A stretch of 39,443 bases of DNA from an uncultured Eubacterium sp. (GCA_948468465.1 CAOKJJ010000023.1:1-39443), one strand, 5' to 3'; counted from the stretch's first letter, positions 8,499-17,635 are shown. Program-made: numbers and translations. The notes: generated by a model not told the origin, from the letters alone.

Positions 8499-9324
8499 TT
8501 ACCCTTCTCCTTTTTGCTGTTCATGTCCACCGTAAAGCTTCAGTTCAAAGTATTCTTTTCTCTCTACACAGATCCGGTCATCCTTCCTGGCAGTGATTCG
8601 ATACTGGCGTCTGACATTTTCCATTCCACAAATGCGGTATTGTGCATGGTGTATGGAAAGCACCGCACCTTGATAACAATCCTGCGCCAGAATTTTAACC
8701 TTTATTTTACGCAAATCATCGGTCGCCAGATCCATTGTATAGTCCTGCCTTTTTATCTTTCTTCGCATTACCCCCCCCCCGCCCGGCGTTTTCATTTTCT
8801 TTAAATAATATGTGATGATATACAGATGCAAGCTGTTCTAAAATCCCATTTTCCATCTTTGATTTTAATGTCGTGACACTATCTTCTTCCTCTATCTCAT
8901 AAACCTTTTGAGATATAATTTTCCCATCATCCACCTCCTCGGTAACTTCATAAACTGTCATCATCGTATATTTCTCATCATTTAATATGGACCAGACAAT
9001 TGGGTGCGCTCCCCGGTTTGTCAGAAGGCTGCCCGGATGAAAGTTAAACACCTTTCTATCACCAGAAGCAAACACTTCTTTGGGCAGTATGATTCCGAAC
9101 TCATACATAATATAATAGCTGCAGTTTATGCGTGATAAGCAGTCACATATGTCCTCTTTTGTCTCAACCATATGCAACTCCAGCTGCAAATCCTGACATA
9201 GTTTCATATATGTCCCGCTCAGACGCTTCTTTTCACATATGCAAAAAGACACCAAAAAGCAGTCCGATTCACTTAATATTTTTAGCATGGAACCTGAAAA
9301 GCCTATATAACCGATTTTTACCAT
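8499..9324 (-). CDS. Sugar N-formyltransferase with G10 tract, out of frame as sequenced
   Basis: The N-terminal 200 residues, read from the ATG at 9324, are a formyltransferase domain. NFHPG gives the catalytic Asn and His, followed by LLTNRGAHPIVW, and EVDDGKII gives the catalytic Asp, as in methionyl-tRNA and sugar formyltransferases that use 10-formyl-tetrahydrofolate. The frame then meets ten Gs (8771-8780) and ends early at 8716, giving 202 residues with a meaningless Lys-rich tail. The neighbouring frame continues to 8499 with a believable C-terminal subdomain (RRKIKRQDYTMDLATDDL, then KILAQDCYQGAV). With nine Gs the frames join into a 274-residue protein; with twelve, 275. The simplest reading is a phase-variable gene caught OFF. 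The substrate is probably an amino sugar such as dTDP-Fuc4N, given WecE in the operon. Confidence 0.8.
8771..8780 (-). repeat. Homopolymeric G10 tract inside the formyltransferase gene
   Basis: Ten consecutive C on the plus strand (G on the coding strand) sit exactly where the reading frame of the formyltransferase must change by one base. Such tracts change length by slipped-strand mispairing and switch genes on and off. A polymerase or assembly error in the homopolymer is the alternative. Confidence 0.9.
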
Positions 9325-9329
9325 TTATA

Positions 9330-11411
9330 TCATTCCCTTTTCCTTCCCTCAACACGCAGAACCTTCCTCTGCACCCCATCATCTCCAAATAGATAGACTG
9401 CATCCGCAATTTGTACTCTTCCAGTCTGCATTTCACCCAAATCATTAAAATAATATACATTTCCATTTAAATTCAGCCATCCGGTTTTCAATACCCCATA
9501 AGAACTTAAATATCGTCCGTTTCCTACATCCAAAAAGTTATCATGCTCCATCGCATAATAGGTTTTTCCATTCACCTGGAAAAATCCGGTCTGTCTTTTT
9601 CCATCTTTATAGTAGGAATCCGTTGTATCCATCTTGCTCCATCCTGTATAATCCGAATCAACGGAGTCAAAAATAAAATGCAGTACCATATATTCATTTT
9701 CTATAGAATCTACTATTTCCACTCCAACTACCCCATATTTTTTTCTCATAAAGCGATACATATAATCCATCCAATAATCCATGCTTCTGGGCCAATTTCT
9801 TTGGTATTTTGTCACATAGTAGACATTTTCATTTCGAAATGATTCACAGTTCAACTGTTTTATATGATTCGCCTTCCGCTTTGATTCGCCATCGTATTTA
9901 CTTACAGACCAGCTGAAAAGATTGTACGCCCTATTTTTACCTTCATTAAAAAAAGCGGGAATATTATTTCCATTTCCTACAGAAAGATCATAAACATAAA
10001 TACAGTTCAATCTTTCTGCCGCATATCCATATAAATCCCGAAAGGACTTAGATGCGTTCTCCAATTCATAATTTGCAACTGTGTTATATTGCATTTGCAA
10101 CCCCCACCCGCTTAACACGCAGCCACAAATCAGTAAAATTGCTGACGCTACATAAAACTTTCTGTCTCGTTTTCTGTTCTTCAATAATAAAAGTATACTG
10201 ATTACAGTCATTGGTATGAATATAATAATTACTATCCTGTCTAAAACTCTCCCATGTAGACACTCAAAAATAAATAGTCCCAAACTGCCCGCAATGTTTA
10301 AAAAATAAATGAAAATATCCAATCTGCATGTTCCTTTTCTCAACAAGAGTATGCATCCAAATACATTCAACACAAATATAGCCAAATATCCTGTCGCCCT
10401 GTTGCTGCTCTGCATATATGACACTGCACTTTTCAGCCAATTTTTGTTGTTAACCGTCACGATCTGCGTAACTTCCGTTTTTATAAATTTTTTAAATACG
10501 CTCAGATCACAAGCATCATCCAGCATAAAATAACCATCTGATGCAAGTACATATAACTCTTTATTCCACCCTATACTTTCAAATAATTCAGGATTCTCAT
10601 CATATGAAATATGTGAATAATCCCAAAAAGCTGCTCGATAGGCATCATAAGTATTATCTTCAGAATTTTCTTTGCTTTGTATCACTGCATTTTGTTGTAT
10701 TAAATGATGACCAATCTGTACAAATGCTATCCCCAATAAAAAACATAATAAAATACAAAACATTCTGCCAGCTTTTTTCCATATTCCTTTCGTATCATCC
10801 CGACTAAAACAATAATAAATAATGCCAAGAAAAAGGAAACAACACTGTATCATTCCAACCGCATGTCTCATCATATAGCCAAGGCAAAAAAGTCCTATCA
10901 GCATACACAAACGCAGATATTCCGATCTTCTTTTTCTACAAGGCGCCATAACAAAAAATGTTGAAATAATACCTGTTGACATAACTGCAGGTGTAACTGT
11001 AAATGCGAGTCTGGAAGTAAATGGCAAATACAAAACTATCTCCAGCAAAACGCAAATCCATATCAGGATTGCAATCGGTATCTGCTTTTTATATCCGATA
11101 CAAACGATACTTCGAAAAGACAAATACATCCCAATGGAAATTAAAATCAAATGGAATGTCCCCCACCATGGTATTTCTGGCAAAAACATATACAAACGTG
11201 ATATTATGAATCCTAACACCTGATTCACATAAACGGTATGACAAGTTGGATATCCATATGCAATACCCGATAACAAATCAGCAATCGCTCGTTCATCATT
11301 TGTATAGTATGCAATCGGAAGTGTTAAGCATATAAAAGTTAAAAATATTGTCGTCATAAGTGCCGGTATCAGATTTACTGATTTTTGCTTCAATATTTCA
11401 TTTTTTATCAA
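9330..11411 (-). CDS. Multi-pass membrane protein (GT-C-like) with C-terminal cell-wall-binding repeats
   Basis: This 693-residue protein starts at a TTG (11411) with AGAGGA 7 bases upstream, and it overlaps the previous gene by 14 bases. Residues about 1-430 contain roughly ten membrane helices. An early extracytoplasmic loop contains TNDERAIADLLSG, with acidic residues placed as in GT-C glycosyltransferases that use polyprenyl-linked donors. Residues about 430-590 form a soluble domain. The last about 100 residues are choline/glucan-binding-type repeats: GWSKMDTTDSYYKDGKRQTG, then FFQVNGKTYYAM, GWLNLNGNVYYFNDLGEMQTG and VYLFGDDGV. Joining such repeats to a membrane glycosyltransferase-like protein is unusual, and would tether or orient it toward wall polymer. 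Repeat identity is firm; transferase function is inferred. Confidence 0.75.
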   Translation of the reverse strand: MIKNEILKQKSVNLIPALMTTIFLTFICLTLPIAYYTNDERAIADLLSGIAYGYPTCHTVYVNQVLGFIISRLYMFLPEIPWWGTFHLILISIGMYLSFRSIVCIGYKKQIPIAILIWICVLLEIVLYLPFTSRLAFTVTPAVMSTGIISTFFVMAPCRKRRSEYLRLCMLIGLFCLGYMMRHAVGMIQCCFLFLGIIYYCFSRDDTKGIWKKAGRMFCILLCFLLGIAFVQIGHHLIQQNAVIQSKENSEDNTYDAYRAAFWDYSHISYDENPELFESIGWNKELYVLASDGYFMLDDACDLSVFKKFIKTEVTQIVTVNNKNWLKSAVSYMQSSNRATGYLAIFVLNVFGCILLLRKGTCRLDIFIYFLNIAGSLGLFIFECLHGRVLDRIVIIIFIPMTVISILLLLKNRKRDRKFYVASAILLICGCVLSGWGLQMQYNTVANYELENASKSFRDLYGYAAERLNCIYVYDLSVGNGNNIPAFFNEGKNRAYNLFSWSVSKYDGESKRKANHIKQLNCESFRNENVYYVTKYQRNWPRSMDYWMDYMYRFMRKKYGVVGVEIVDSIENEYMVLHFIFDSVDSDYTGWSKMDTTDSYYKDGKRQTGFFQVNGKTYYAMEHDNFLDVGNGRYLSSYGVLKTGWLNLNGNVYYFNDLGEMQTGRVQIADAVYLFGDDGVQRKVLRVEGRKRE

Positions 11412-12849
11412 CGTCTTTTCCTCTTACTTCTCCACATAGTTTAAAAAACTGTTTTATTTTTCTCGGCCAATATAATATTTGATTGCCAATCTTAAATGCC
11501 CTTGAATTTGCCAGCGTGTCATAACGACAGCTCCACTGCCAAGCTTCATTTTGTTCAGTCTGCAGCCGCAGTTTTAAATTTTCAATCTCCTGTTCTAAGC
11601 ACGCCTGCTGGTTCCTGTTCCAGCTTTCCCGTTTTTCATACCATTCCTGCGTACCTCTTATTTTTTCTTGCAGCCAGCTTTCCCGTTTTTCATACCATTC
11701 CTGCGTGCCTTTTATTTTTTCTTGCAGCCACGCTTCCCGTTTTTCATACCACTCCTGCTTCTTACGCTGTTCCATCTCAAAAGACTGTTTTAAACCTTCA
11801 GTTTCCTCTCGCTGCCACGCATTTTCTTTTTCCAGCTCCCAAATACGGTCATGCAGACGTTTTAGCTTTGGCAGCTGCAGCTTCATTAGCTCTGACTGCG
11901 CCTGCAGCCTGCGGTGCCAGTAATTTTTATCTGCTTTTGGCAAGTTGTTTTTCTCGTACTCTCTGGCCTGATCCAAGAACTGTACCACCCCGTCCGCAAG
12001 CTGTTTTTTGATATCAGAAAGCGCCGGATCCTGCAGCCTGTCCTTATCCGCCGACAGCTGTGCATAACTGCTGCTTAAAAACTCCTGTTTTGTGCAATGT
12101 TTAAGATACGGCAGATAATCTTCCATCCGGTCTTTAAAATATGCCTGCGGCTCACAGATCAAAATCACATCCGTATCAAGGGCCAGACAGGGCAGTGCAC
12201 AATGCAGGCGCGTCGTAACGACCAGCCTGGCGCTTTGATATTCTGCCAAGCGCCTGCGGACTGCTTCGCGCCTTAGCTCCCAGTCAAATTGCGTATGCGG
12301 CTGCATATCGTGTGTCGCTGTCACGATTTCATATGGCAGGCCGAAGCTTTCCGTCTTTTTTCTGATTTCATCATCCACATCCACAAGGTAAATACAGTCT
12401 TTTTTTGCAATGCCAGGCTGTTTTTTCAGTGTCAATGTCAGGCAGCCGGAAAAATATGCTGTGATATTTTTCTTTGCAAACATCTGCAGCGTATGCCTGT
12501 CCCGGCATCCGACCGGCGCGTATTTTTGAAAGTACGCTGTATTTTGCTCGTTAAAAAAATCTTCCCCGATCTGATAATAATCCGTTTCGGATACGTGTAC
12601 GGCTGTAAAATACGGCAAAATATATACAGATGGAGGCCAGTTATATTTATGGTACATAAACCATGCATTCATAATGACCGCTGTCAGCTGCCCTTCGTCT
12701 TCATCCGGACAGAATACATGCATGCTTTCCCTGTCGACCAGGCAGTCTGTCCGCGGAAGAAACTGCTCCGCTGCATAGGATTGGATATCGTCTCCGATAT
12801 TATCTGTTTCTTTATACACCAACAATCCGTAGTTCATTTTCCTCAACAT
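11398..12849 (-). CDS. Pyruvyl transferase-family domain fused to a repeat coiled coil
   Basis: A 483-residue protein starts one base after the upstream stop, with GGAAG 8 bases before the ATG. Residues about 1-290 are a PS_pyruv_trans domain: GLLVYKETDNIGDDIQSYAA at the N-terminus, VGCRDRHTLQMF, and the TTRLHCALPCLAL segment equivalent to the usual SGRxHG/TxRxH motif. Residues about 315-450 are charged and helical, with near-perfect 18-residue repeats EWYEKRESWLQEKIRGTQ, and predict a long coiled coil. The last about 40 residues (LANSRAFKIGNQILYWPRKI) are amphipathic, a tail often seen on large glycosyltransferases. The coiled coil may scaffold other enzymes of the cluster or set chain length; both are inference. 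Confidence 0.8.
   Translation of the reverse strand: MLRKMNYGLLVYKETDNIGDDIQSYAAEQFLPRTDCLVDRESMHVFCPDEDEGQLTAVIMNAWFMYHKYNWPPSVYILPYFTAVHVSETDYYQIGEDFFNEQNTAYFQKYAPVGCRDRHTLQMFAKKNITAYFSGCLTLTLKKQPGIAKKDCIYLVDVDDEIRKKTESFGLPYEIVTATHDMQPHTQFDWELRREAVRRRLAEYQSARLVVTTRLHCALPCLALDTDVILICEPQAYFKDRMEDYLPYLKHCTKQEFLSSSYAQLSADKDRLQDPALSDIKKQLADGVVQFLDQAREYEKNNLPKADKNYWHRRLQAQSELMKLQLPKLKRLHDRIWELEKENAWQREETEGLKQSFEMEQRKKQEWYEKREAWLQEKIKGTQEWYEKRESWLQEKIRGTQEWYEKRESWNRNQQACLEQEIENLKLRLQTEQNEAWQWSCRYDTLANSRAFKIGNQILYWPRKIKQFFKLCGEVRGKDVDKK
11621..11767 (-). repeat. 54-bp tandem repeats in the coiled-coil region
   Basis: Units begin at 11621, 11675 and 11729, each 54 bp (18 codons), keeping the frame. 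The last unit is partial and more divergent. Copy-number change would lengthen or shorten the coiled coil in 18-residue steps without a frameshift. Confidence 0.85.
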
Positions 12850-12850
12850 C

Positions 12851-15800
12851 TCATTTCTTCCTTAAAACCCACAGCAGCTTTTTAAAAAATCCTTTTGGAT
12901 TTAACAGCAGCAAAATCAATGCCCGCTTCCACCGCTTTGCCCTGTGAATCTGGTATTCAACCGGAAGCGCATAAGCCTGCCCTGCCAAATCTCCTGCACT
13001 CTGTACGCCTGGCCGGCTTTCCTGCTGCATGCTGTATTGATTCCACCAATTTGTCAGTTCGAGCTTTTCCTTGCCTAGAAAAATATCGTCTTCAAAATAA
13101 CTGCAGCAAAACACATCCCTGTCTATGCACGACGCCCGCTCCATCAAAAATTCAAACGGAATCGAAATGTCATAATTACGAAATGTCATGGCAGGCAGAC
13201 AGTCTGAAAAACATTTCAGAAAATCTTCCGTAAAATCTGTCACTCCCTGTTCCGTCACGCTGTTAAGGTGCTTTTCGATATAGTTTCTGGTGTCTTTTTC
13301 AAACACCGGGGCAAGCTGTCCTTCCACGACCTGATAGCCGCAGCAGGATGGTTCTCCTTTTGAGAACAATAATTCCCGGATTGGCCCGGATATTAATGGC
13401 GTCCTGTCATAAAACGTATCAACCTTACATCCGTTTGCGTACTCATTCACAAGCGCCCGGTCTTTATTCAGATAGACATAATACGCTTCCACCGGCCGGT
13501 GCAGCACATGGCTTAAAATCCTCTGCGCCGTACCGTTATATCCGATATCAAAAATCAGATCTTCGTTTTGAATTATGTCATCCAACAGCCGGATGATCTT
13601 TTGCTTTTCTTCGCATGTATCTGTAAACAGCTCTTTTTGATCTGACAATTGCTTTAAAAAACGGTGAAAGGCGTCCGTATTTTTAAAACAGCGGTCTGCA
13701 TGAAAGCCTGTTTTTTTTATGTATTCATCTGCCGTATCCTCCTGCCGGATTCCCAAATACTGTTCTAAAATCATCCGCGGTGTTTTCGATAACACAGAAT
13801 CACCGGAAATCTGGTCTTTGATATAATAAATATCTGAAGGTTTCTGCATCGCCAGCGGCAGCATGGATTTTCTGGACAGATACAGGTAATTGCTTTTCGG
13901 CAGCGTCTGGTCCAGTTCACAAATTCTGTCATAAATCAGCTTGCAGGCATAGCCGTCGCGCGCAGCAAAATGAATGGTTTTTTTATTTCCTGCCTTTTTG
14001 CACAAATCCGACACGACGCCAAACAGATGCATGCCAAGCGCGTAATATGCCATAAAGTATGCATTTGCGTTAAAATCGCTTTCTTTGTCGAAGCTGTGAA
14101 ACGGATCATCAAAAAAACGATTCGCCGCTAACGCCAGCATGCAGCGGATGCCAAAAAACTCCAGAGACGTTTTATGGTCAAAATAACTGCCATGCGGCCG
14201 CAGCATGTTAAAATACGAATTTCCCGCAAAAAATCCCTGATCTGTCAGCTCTCCGCGAAAAACACTGACCGCTTTCGGCATATAAATACTGCGCATGCCT
14301 GCTTTTTGTGCATTCTGTACGTCTGCCTGGATGTTGTCTCCGATATGAATGATCTGCTGTCTGTCATATGTTCTGAGCATATATTGGTACATCGTTCCTA
14401 CTGATTTTGTCATCTGGCATTCTGATGACAAAAAAAGCCTGCTGTAACCGGCATACCCGTTTTTGTTCAAAATGGCTTCGATACAGCTGCTGTCCAGATA
14501 CATATCCGAGGCAAGCACGATTTCTTTCTGCAGCTGCTTTGCCATGCAAAACAGCTCATAACCCAGCTTTCTTTGATAACAAAACCGCACTTCCAGTTTC
14601 TTTTCTTCCTGCATCAGCCTATCTGCGGTGTCTGCAGAAATGCCGTATTCTTTCTGTATCTGCTCGTAAATGTCTGTCAGCGTTACTTCCTCAAGCTGCG
14701 TATCATACAGTTTTTTTCTCACAGTGCGTTCCGCTTCTGCCCGAATCGCGGCAAAATCCGTAAGAGATGCATCTTCGATCTCCTTAAAGCGGATGTCCAG
14801 CAGACGAAACAGATCGGCAGGTTCCAAAAACGGGCGCAGGATCAGCGTATCAAAAATATCAAAGCTGACCGTTTTTACGCTGTGATCTGCAATCTGCCTC
14901 TTAATGTCTTCTTTCTGCCCTGTCCATTTATTTTTCTTTGCGTAAAAATAACCGTCTTCTTTTGTAAGCTCGCCAAGCTCCGTAAGCATAAGCGCGTCTT
15001 TGACAAGCGTTTCCAGCTCTGTTTTTACCGGGATGCCAAAACCCGCCCATCGAATGCTGTTTTTCCATGTACGTCCATACCTCTCTTCCCACGCCCTGTT
15101 GTGACGCAGGATTTCCTGTTTGTACGGTACATGGTTTTGGGCATGGCATTCTGCCTGTTCTAAAAATTCTCTGCGAAATTTAAACGCTGTTTTCAAATCT
15201 GCGATATTTTTACGAAATTTCCCCGCGTCTTTGGAGATTCCCGTGGAAGCATTTTTACGCTGTACATAAAAATACGTGTCACAGCTCATTTCCGCATAAG
15301 AGCGTGCAAACCAAAACAAAGGCGTGGAAAACACAATATCCTCGGTCATAATCAAATGTGTGCTGATCCGGCTGTAATAAGGTTCGCATTTTTTCCACAG
15401 TTCCATGCGGTACAGCTTGCCCCAGACGACATGCCAGGAAAAGTCCAGTCCTTCCTGCTCAAAATATCGTTTTGCGATTTCACTGCCATGCAGCGTCAGG
15501 CAGGGACGGTCATTGATATACGGATATGTATATATTTCCCCCTGATCCAGATCATCCATAACAAACTGTCCTTTTACAATATCCGCTGCCTGCTCCACCG
15601 CTGTCTGTACGAGCAGCCTGACATAATCAATTCCAAGATAATCATCGCTGTCCACAAACATCAGATATGTGCCGCAGGCAGACTCTGCCCCTTGAAGCCT
15701 TGCGTGAAACAGTCCTTTATTTTCTTTCAGGCTCTTTAGCTTTACCCGATTGTCATAGGCCGCATAGCTTTGGATGACAGCCTCCGCGTTGCCCGGCGAA

Positions 15801-15934
15801 GCATCATTGACGCAGATCACTTCCAGACAGCTGTAGGTCTGAGCCAAAATACTGTCCAGACACTTTTCCAAATATTCTTCTGTTGCATAAATTGGGACTA
15901 CAATGCTAACCAACGGCATGTTCTGCGCATTCAC
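12851..15934 (-). CDS. GT2 glycosyltransferase - HAD - 'RDG/DIGW' domain fusion (COG5610-like)
   Basis: This 1027-residue protein starts at a GTG (15934) with GGAGG 8 bases upstream. Residues 1-about 320 are a GT2 domain: LVSIVVPIYATEEYLEKCLD, VNDASPGN near 43 and FVDSDD at 93-98 as the DXD. Residues about 350-560 are a HAD-fold domain with VSFDIFDTLIL (Asp359), LASDMYLD near 475 and HIGDNIQADVQNAQKAG near 530. The position two after Asp359 is Phe instead of the Asp that serves as acid/base in HAD phosphatases. Residues about 590-960 hold a domain I cannot name, with FAARDG (656-661), YLSRKS near 686 and DIGYNGT (796-802), and a basic C-terminal tail. Such proteins are annotated as HAD hydrolases (COG5610) in polysaccharide loci. 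The role is probably to build or phosphorylate part of the polymer; this is not established. Confidence 0.8.
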   Translation of the reverse strand: MNAQNMPLVSIVVPIYATEEYLEKCLDSILAQTYSCLEVICVNDASPGNAEAVIQSYAAYDNRVKLKSLKENKGLFHARLQGAESACGTYLMFVDSDDYLGIDYVRLLVQTAVEQAADIVKGQFVMDDLDQGEIYTYPYINDRPCLTLHGSEIAKRYFEQEGLDFSWHVVWGKLYRMELWKKCEPYYSRISTHLIMTEDIVFSTPLFWFARSYAEMSCDTYFYVQRKNASTGISKDAGKFRKNIADLKTAFKFRREFLEQAECHAQNHVPYKQEILRHNRAWEERYGRTWKNSIRWAGFGIPVKTELETLVKDALMLTELGELTKEDGYFYAKKNKWTGQKEDIKRQIADHSVKTVSFDIFDTLILRPFLEPADLFRLLDIRFKEIEDASLTDFAAIRAEAERTVRKKLYDTQLEEVTLTDIYEQIQKEYGISADTADRLMQEEKKLEVRFCYQRKLGYELFCMAKQLQKEIVLASDMYLDSSCIEAILNKNGYAGYSRLFLSSECQMTKSVGTMYQYMLRTYDRQQIIHIGDNIQADVQNAQKAGMRSIYMPKAVSVFRGELTDQGFFAGNSYFNMLRPHGSYFDHKTSLEFFGIRCMLALAANRFFDDPFHSFDKESDFNANAYFMAYYALGMHLFGVVSDLCKKAGNKKTIHFAARDGYACKLIYDRICELDQTLPKSNYLYLSRKSMLPLAMQKPSDIYYIKDQISGDSVLSKTPRMILEQYLGIRQEDTADEYIKKTGFHADRCFKNTDAFHRFLKQLSDQKELFTDTCEEKQKIIRLLDDIIQNEDLIFDIGYNGTAQRILSHVLHRPVEAYYVYLNKDRALVNEYANGCKVDTFYDRTPLISGPIRELLFSKGEPSCCGYQVVEGQLAPVFEKDTRNYIEKHLNSVTEQGVTDFTEDFLKCFSDCLPAMTFRNYDISIPFEFLMERASCIDRDVFCCSYFEDDIFLGKEKLELTNWWNQYSMQQESRPGVQSAGDLAGQAYALPVEYQIHRAKRWKRALILLLLNPKGFFKKLLWVLRKK

Positions 15935-16000
15935 CAGTTTTTCCTCCTAAGTATTTCTGCGTATTTGATTCTGATTTTTTGATTTTTATTTTTTTGTTTT

Positions 16001-16741
16001 TTATTTTGACGCGTATGCCTCGCACACTTCTTTCGCTGCTCCGCTCATAACGGTCCTTCCCTTTTCGAGCCACAGTGCATGGTCGCATAATTTCAAAACC
16101 GATTCCTGCGAATGCGACACATATAAAAGCGTCGTTCCCGTATTCAACATATGCTGCATCCTCTGCTCGCATTTTTCCTGGAATTTGTAGTCTCCTACCG
16201 ACAATACCTCATCACAGATCAAAATCTGCGGCTGTACCATCGTCGCTACCGAAAATCCAAGCCTGGCCGCCATGCCCGATGAATAATTTTTAATCGGCAT
16301 GTCCAAAAAATCCCACAGCTGTGCAAAGTCGATAATTTCTTCAAATTTTTCCTTCATGAACTTTTCCGAATATCCCATCAGCGCTCCGTTTAACACGACG
16401 TTTTCCCTTGCTGTCAGCTCTCCGTCAAAGCCTGCTCCCAGTTCAATTAACGGCGCAATCCTTCCATGGATCTCCACGTTTCCCCGAAATGGCTTTAATA
16501 TCCCGCAGATCAGCTTTAACAGCGTCGACTTGCCGGAACCATTTGCGCCGATAATGCCCCATGCTTCCCCTTCCCGCACCGTCAGGCTTACATCTGACAA
16601 CGCAAAAAATTCCTGGAACATCAATTCTTTTTTTACAAGCTTGATGAAATACTCTTTGATATTATTCACCTGCTGGCTTGCCATATTAAACCGGACCGTT
16701 ACATGGTCAGCCTGTATGACCGTTTTTTTCTGTTTCATCAT
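16001..16741 (-). CDS. wzt: ABC-2 polysaccharide exporter, ATP-binding subunit (Wzt/TagH type)
   Basis: A 246-residue nucleotide-binding protein has Walker A GANGSGKST near 62, the Q-loop region IAPLIELGAGFDGELTA, signature YSSGMAARLGFS near 160, Walker B ILICDEVLSVGD near 180, and the switch His in YVSHSQ. The short ALSDVSLTVREGEAWGIIG start and the GELTARENVVLNGALMGYS segment are specific to exporters of O-antigen, teichoic acid and capsule. It lacks the extra C-terminal carbohydrate-binding domain found in some Wzt proteins, so it resembles TagH-core or KpsT types. It lies just downstream of the permease and pairs with it. The Shine-Dalgarno is poor, and the intergenic gap contains short tandem repeats. 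Confidence 0.92.
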   Translation of the reverse strand: MMKQKKTVIQADHVTVRFNMASQQVNNIKEYFIKLVKKELMFQEFFALSDVSLTVREGEAWGIIGANGSGKSTLLKLICGILKPFRGNVEIHGRIAPLIELGAGFDGELTARENVVLNGALMGYSEKFMKEKFEEIIDFAQLWDFLDMPIKNYSSGMAARLGFSVATMVQPQILICDEVLSVGDYKFQEKCEQRMQHMLNTGTTLLYVSHSQESVLKLCDHALWLEKGRTVMSGAAKEVCEAYASK

Positions 16742-16764
16742 TTACTCAAATCTTTCATTCAAAT

Positions 16765-16817
16765 CTTTGATTCTAATTTTTTGATTCTAATTTTTTGATT
16801 CTAATCTTTGATTCCAT
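16765..16817. repeat. 14-bp tandem repeats between the ABC permease and ATPase genes
   Basis: The unit TTTTGATTCTAATT recurs head to tail about 3.5 times with small changes in the 76-bp gap. Similar degenerate TTGATT-rich sequence lies at 15957-15999, just past the ATPase stop. Repeat number would change the spacing between two genes that are expected to be translated together. Confidence 0.75.
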
Positions 16818-17606
16818 TCAAATATATAGAATAAATTTATCCTGGCTCTTCAAAAAAGACCATGTCCCAAGCAGAAGAAACACCATTGCCAAAAAACTGC
16901 CGTATAAAAGGGTTTCCGCTGCCGGAATCTGCTGCTCTAATACAAGCGTGCGGAACTGTGTGACATAATGGTACATGGGATTGAAGATGCGTACCGCTGC
17001 CTGCATCGGTTCTGACAGCTGTTCGATCGGATAAAACAGCGGTGTCAGGTATGTCCATGCTGTCAGCAGCACACTGTAAATGTACTGGATGTCTCTGAAA
17101 AATACCGCAGCCTGCGCCAAAAACAGGCCAAGTCCCAGGCTGAACACATATAGCTCCAGCAAAACAACGGGTATCGCACACATAAATACGGAAAACTTTA
17201 CGCGTGTGATCAAAAAAACAATCAGCATCGCTCCCATGGAAAACAACAGGTTCACAAGGGAACTCGTTACTTTTGACAATGTAAAAATGTATTTCGGCAC
17301 ATACACTTTTTTTAGCAGGCCGGCATTTCCTGTAATCGAAAAGATCGCCTGATTGGTTGCTTCTGACATAAAATTAAAAAGCGTCTGTCCAATGACAAGA
17401 TATGCCGGATAGTTTTGAATCCGGATCTGAAACATCTGAGAAAAGACCAGATACATGACGATCATGACCATTAAAGGATTCAGCACGCTCCATACATATC
17501 CCAGAAAGCTTCTTCTGTATTTCAGTTTCATGTCTTTGATCACAAGCTGTCTGACAAGCGCCTTATATTGATACAGGCCGCGCAGCCTTTTCAACGTTGT
17601 ATTCAT
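16818..17606 (-). CDS. wzm: ABC-2 polysaccharide exporter, permease subunit (Wzm/TagG type)
   Basis: A protein of about 262 residues has six predicted membrane helices and the family opening LVIKDMKLKYRRSFLGYVWSVLNPLMVM, near residues 20-48, which forms the amphipathic coupling region. PLFYPIEQL near 195 and NPMYHYVTQFR near 212 are also typical. With the ATP-binding protein it would move a lipid-linked finished polymer across the membrane. There are two Met codons two residues apart. The second (17606) has AGGAG 8 bases upstream and is preferred over 17612, which has only 3 bases. It is preceded 30 bases upstream by the 677-residue HAD-family gene, in the same operon. Confidence 0.92.
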   Translation of the reverse strand: MNTTLKRLRGLYQYKALVRQLVIKDMKLKYRRSFLGYVWSVLNPLMVMIVMYLVFSQMFQIRIQNYPAYLVIGQTLFNFMSEATNQAIFSITGNAGLLKKVYVPKYIFTLSKVTSSLVNLLFSMGAMLIVFLITRVKFSVFMCAIPVVLLELYVFSLGLGLFLAQAAVFFRDIQYIYSVLLTAWTYLTPLFYPIEQLSEPMQAAVRIFNPMYHYVTQFRTLVLEQQIPAAETLLYGSFLAMVFLLLGTWSFLKSQDKFILYI

Positions 17607-17635
17607 GTTCATTTCTCCTGGTATTTTGTTTTGCT

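Noticed and set aside
8716..9324. A naturally short 202-residue formyltransferase
   Set aside because: The tail after the poly-G run is Lys/Gly-rich without homology, while the alternative frame right after the run has a sensible formyltransferase C-terminus.
14573..15163. Long plus-strand frames inside the 1027-residue gene (for example 196 codons here, and 7034-7438, 12289-12885, 29843-30649)
   Set aside because: They lie opposite strongly supported minus-strand genes, have atypical Cys/His/Phe-rich composition and no ribosome sites.
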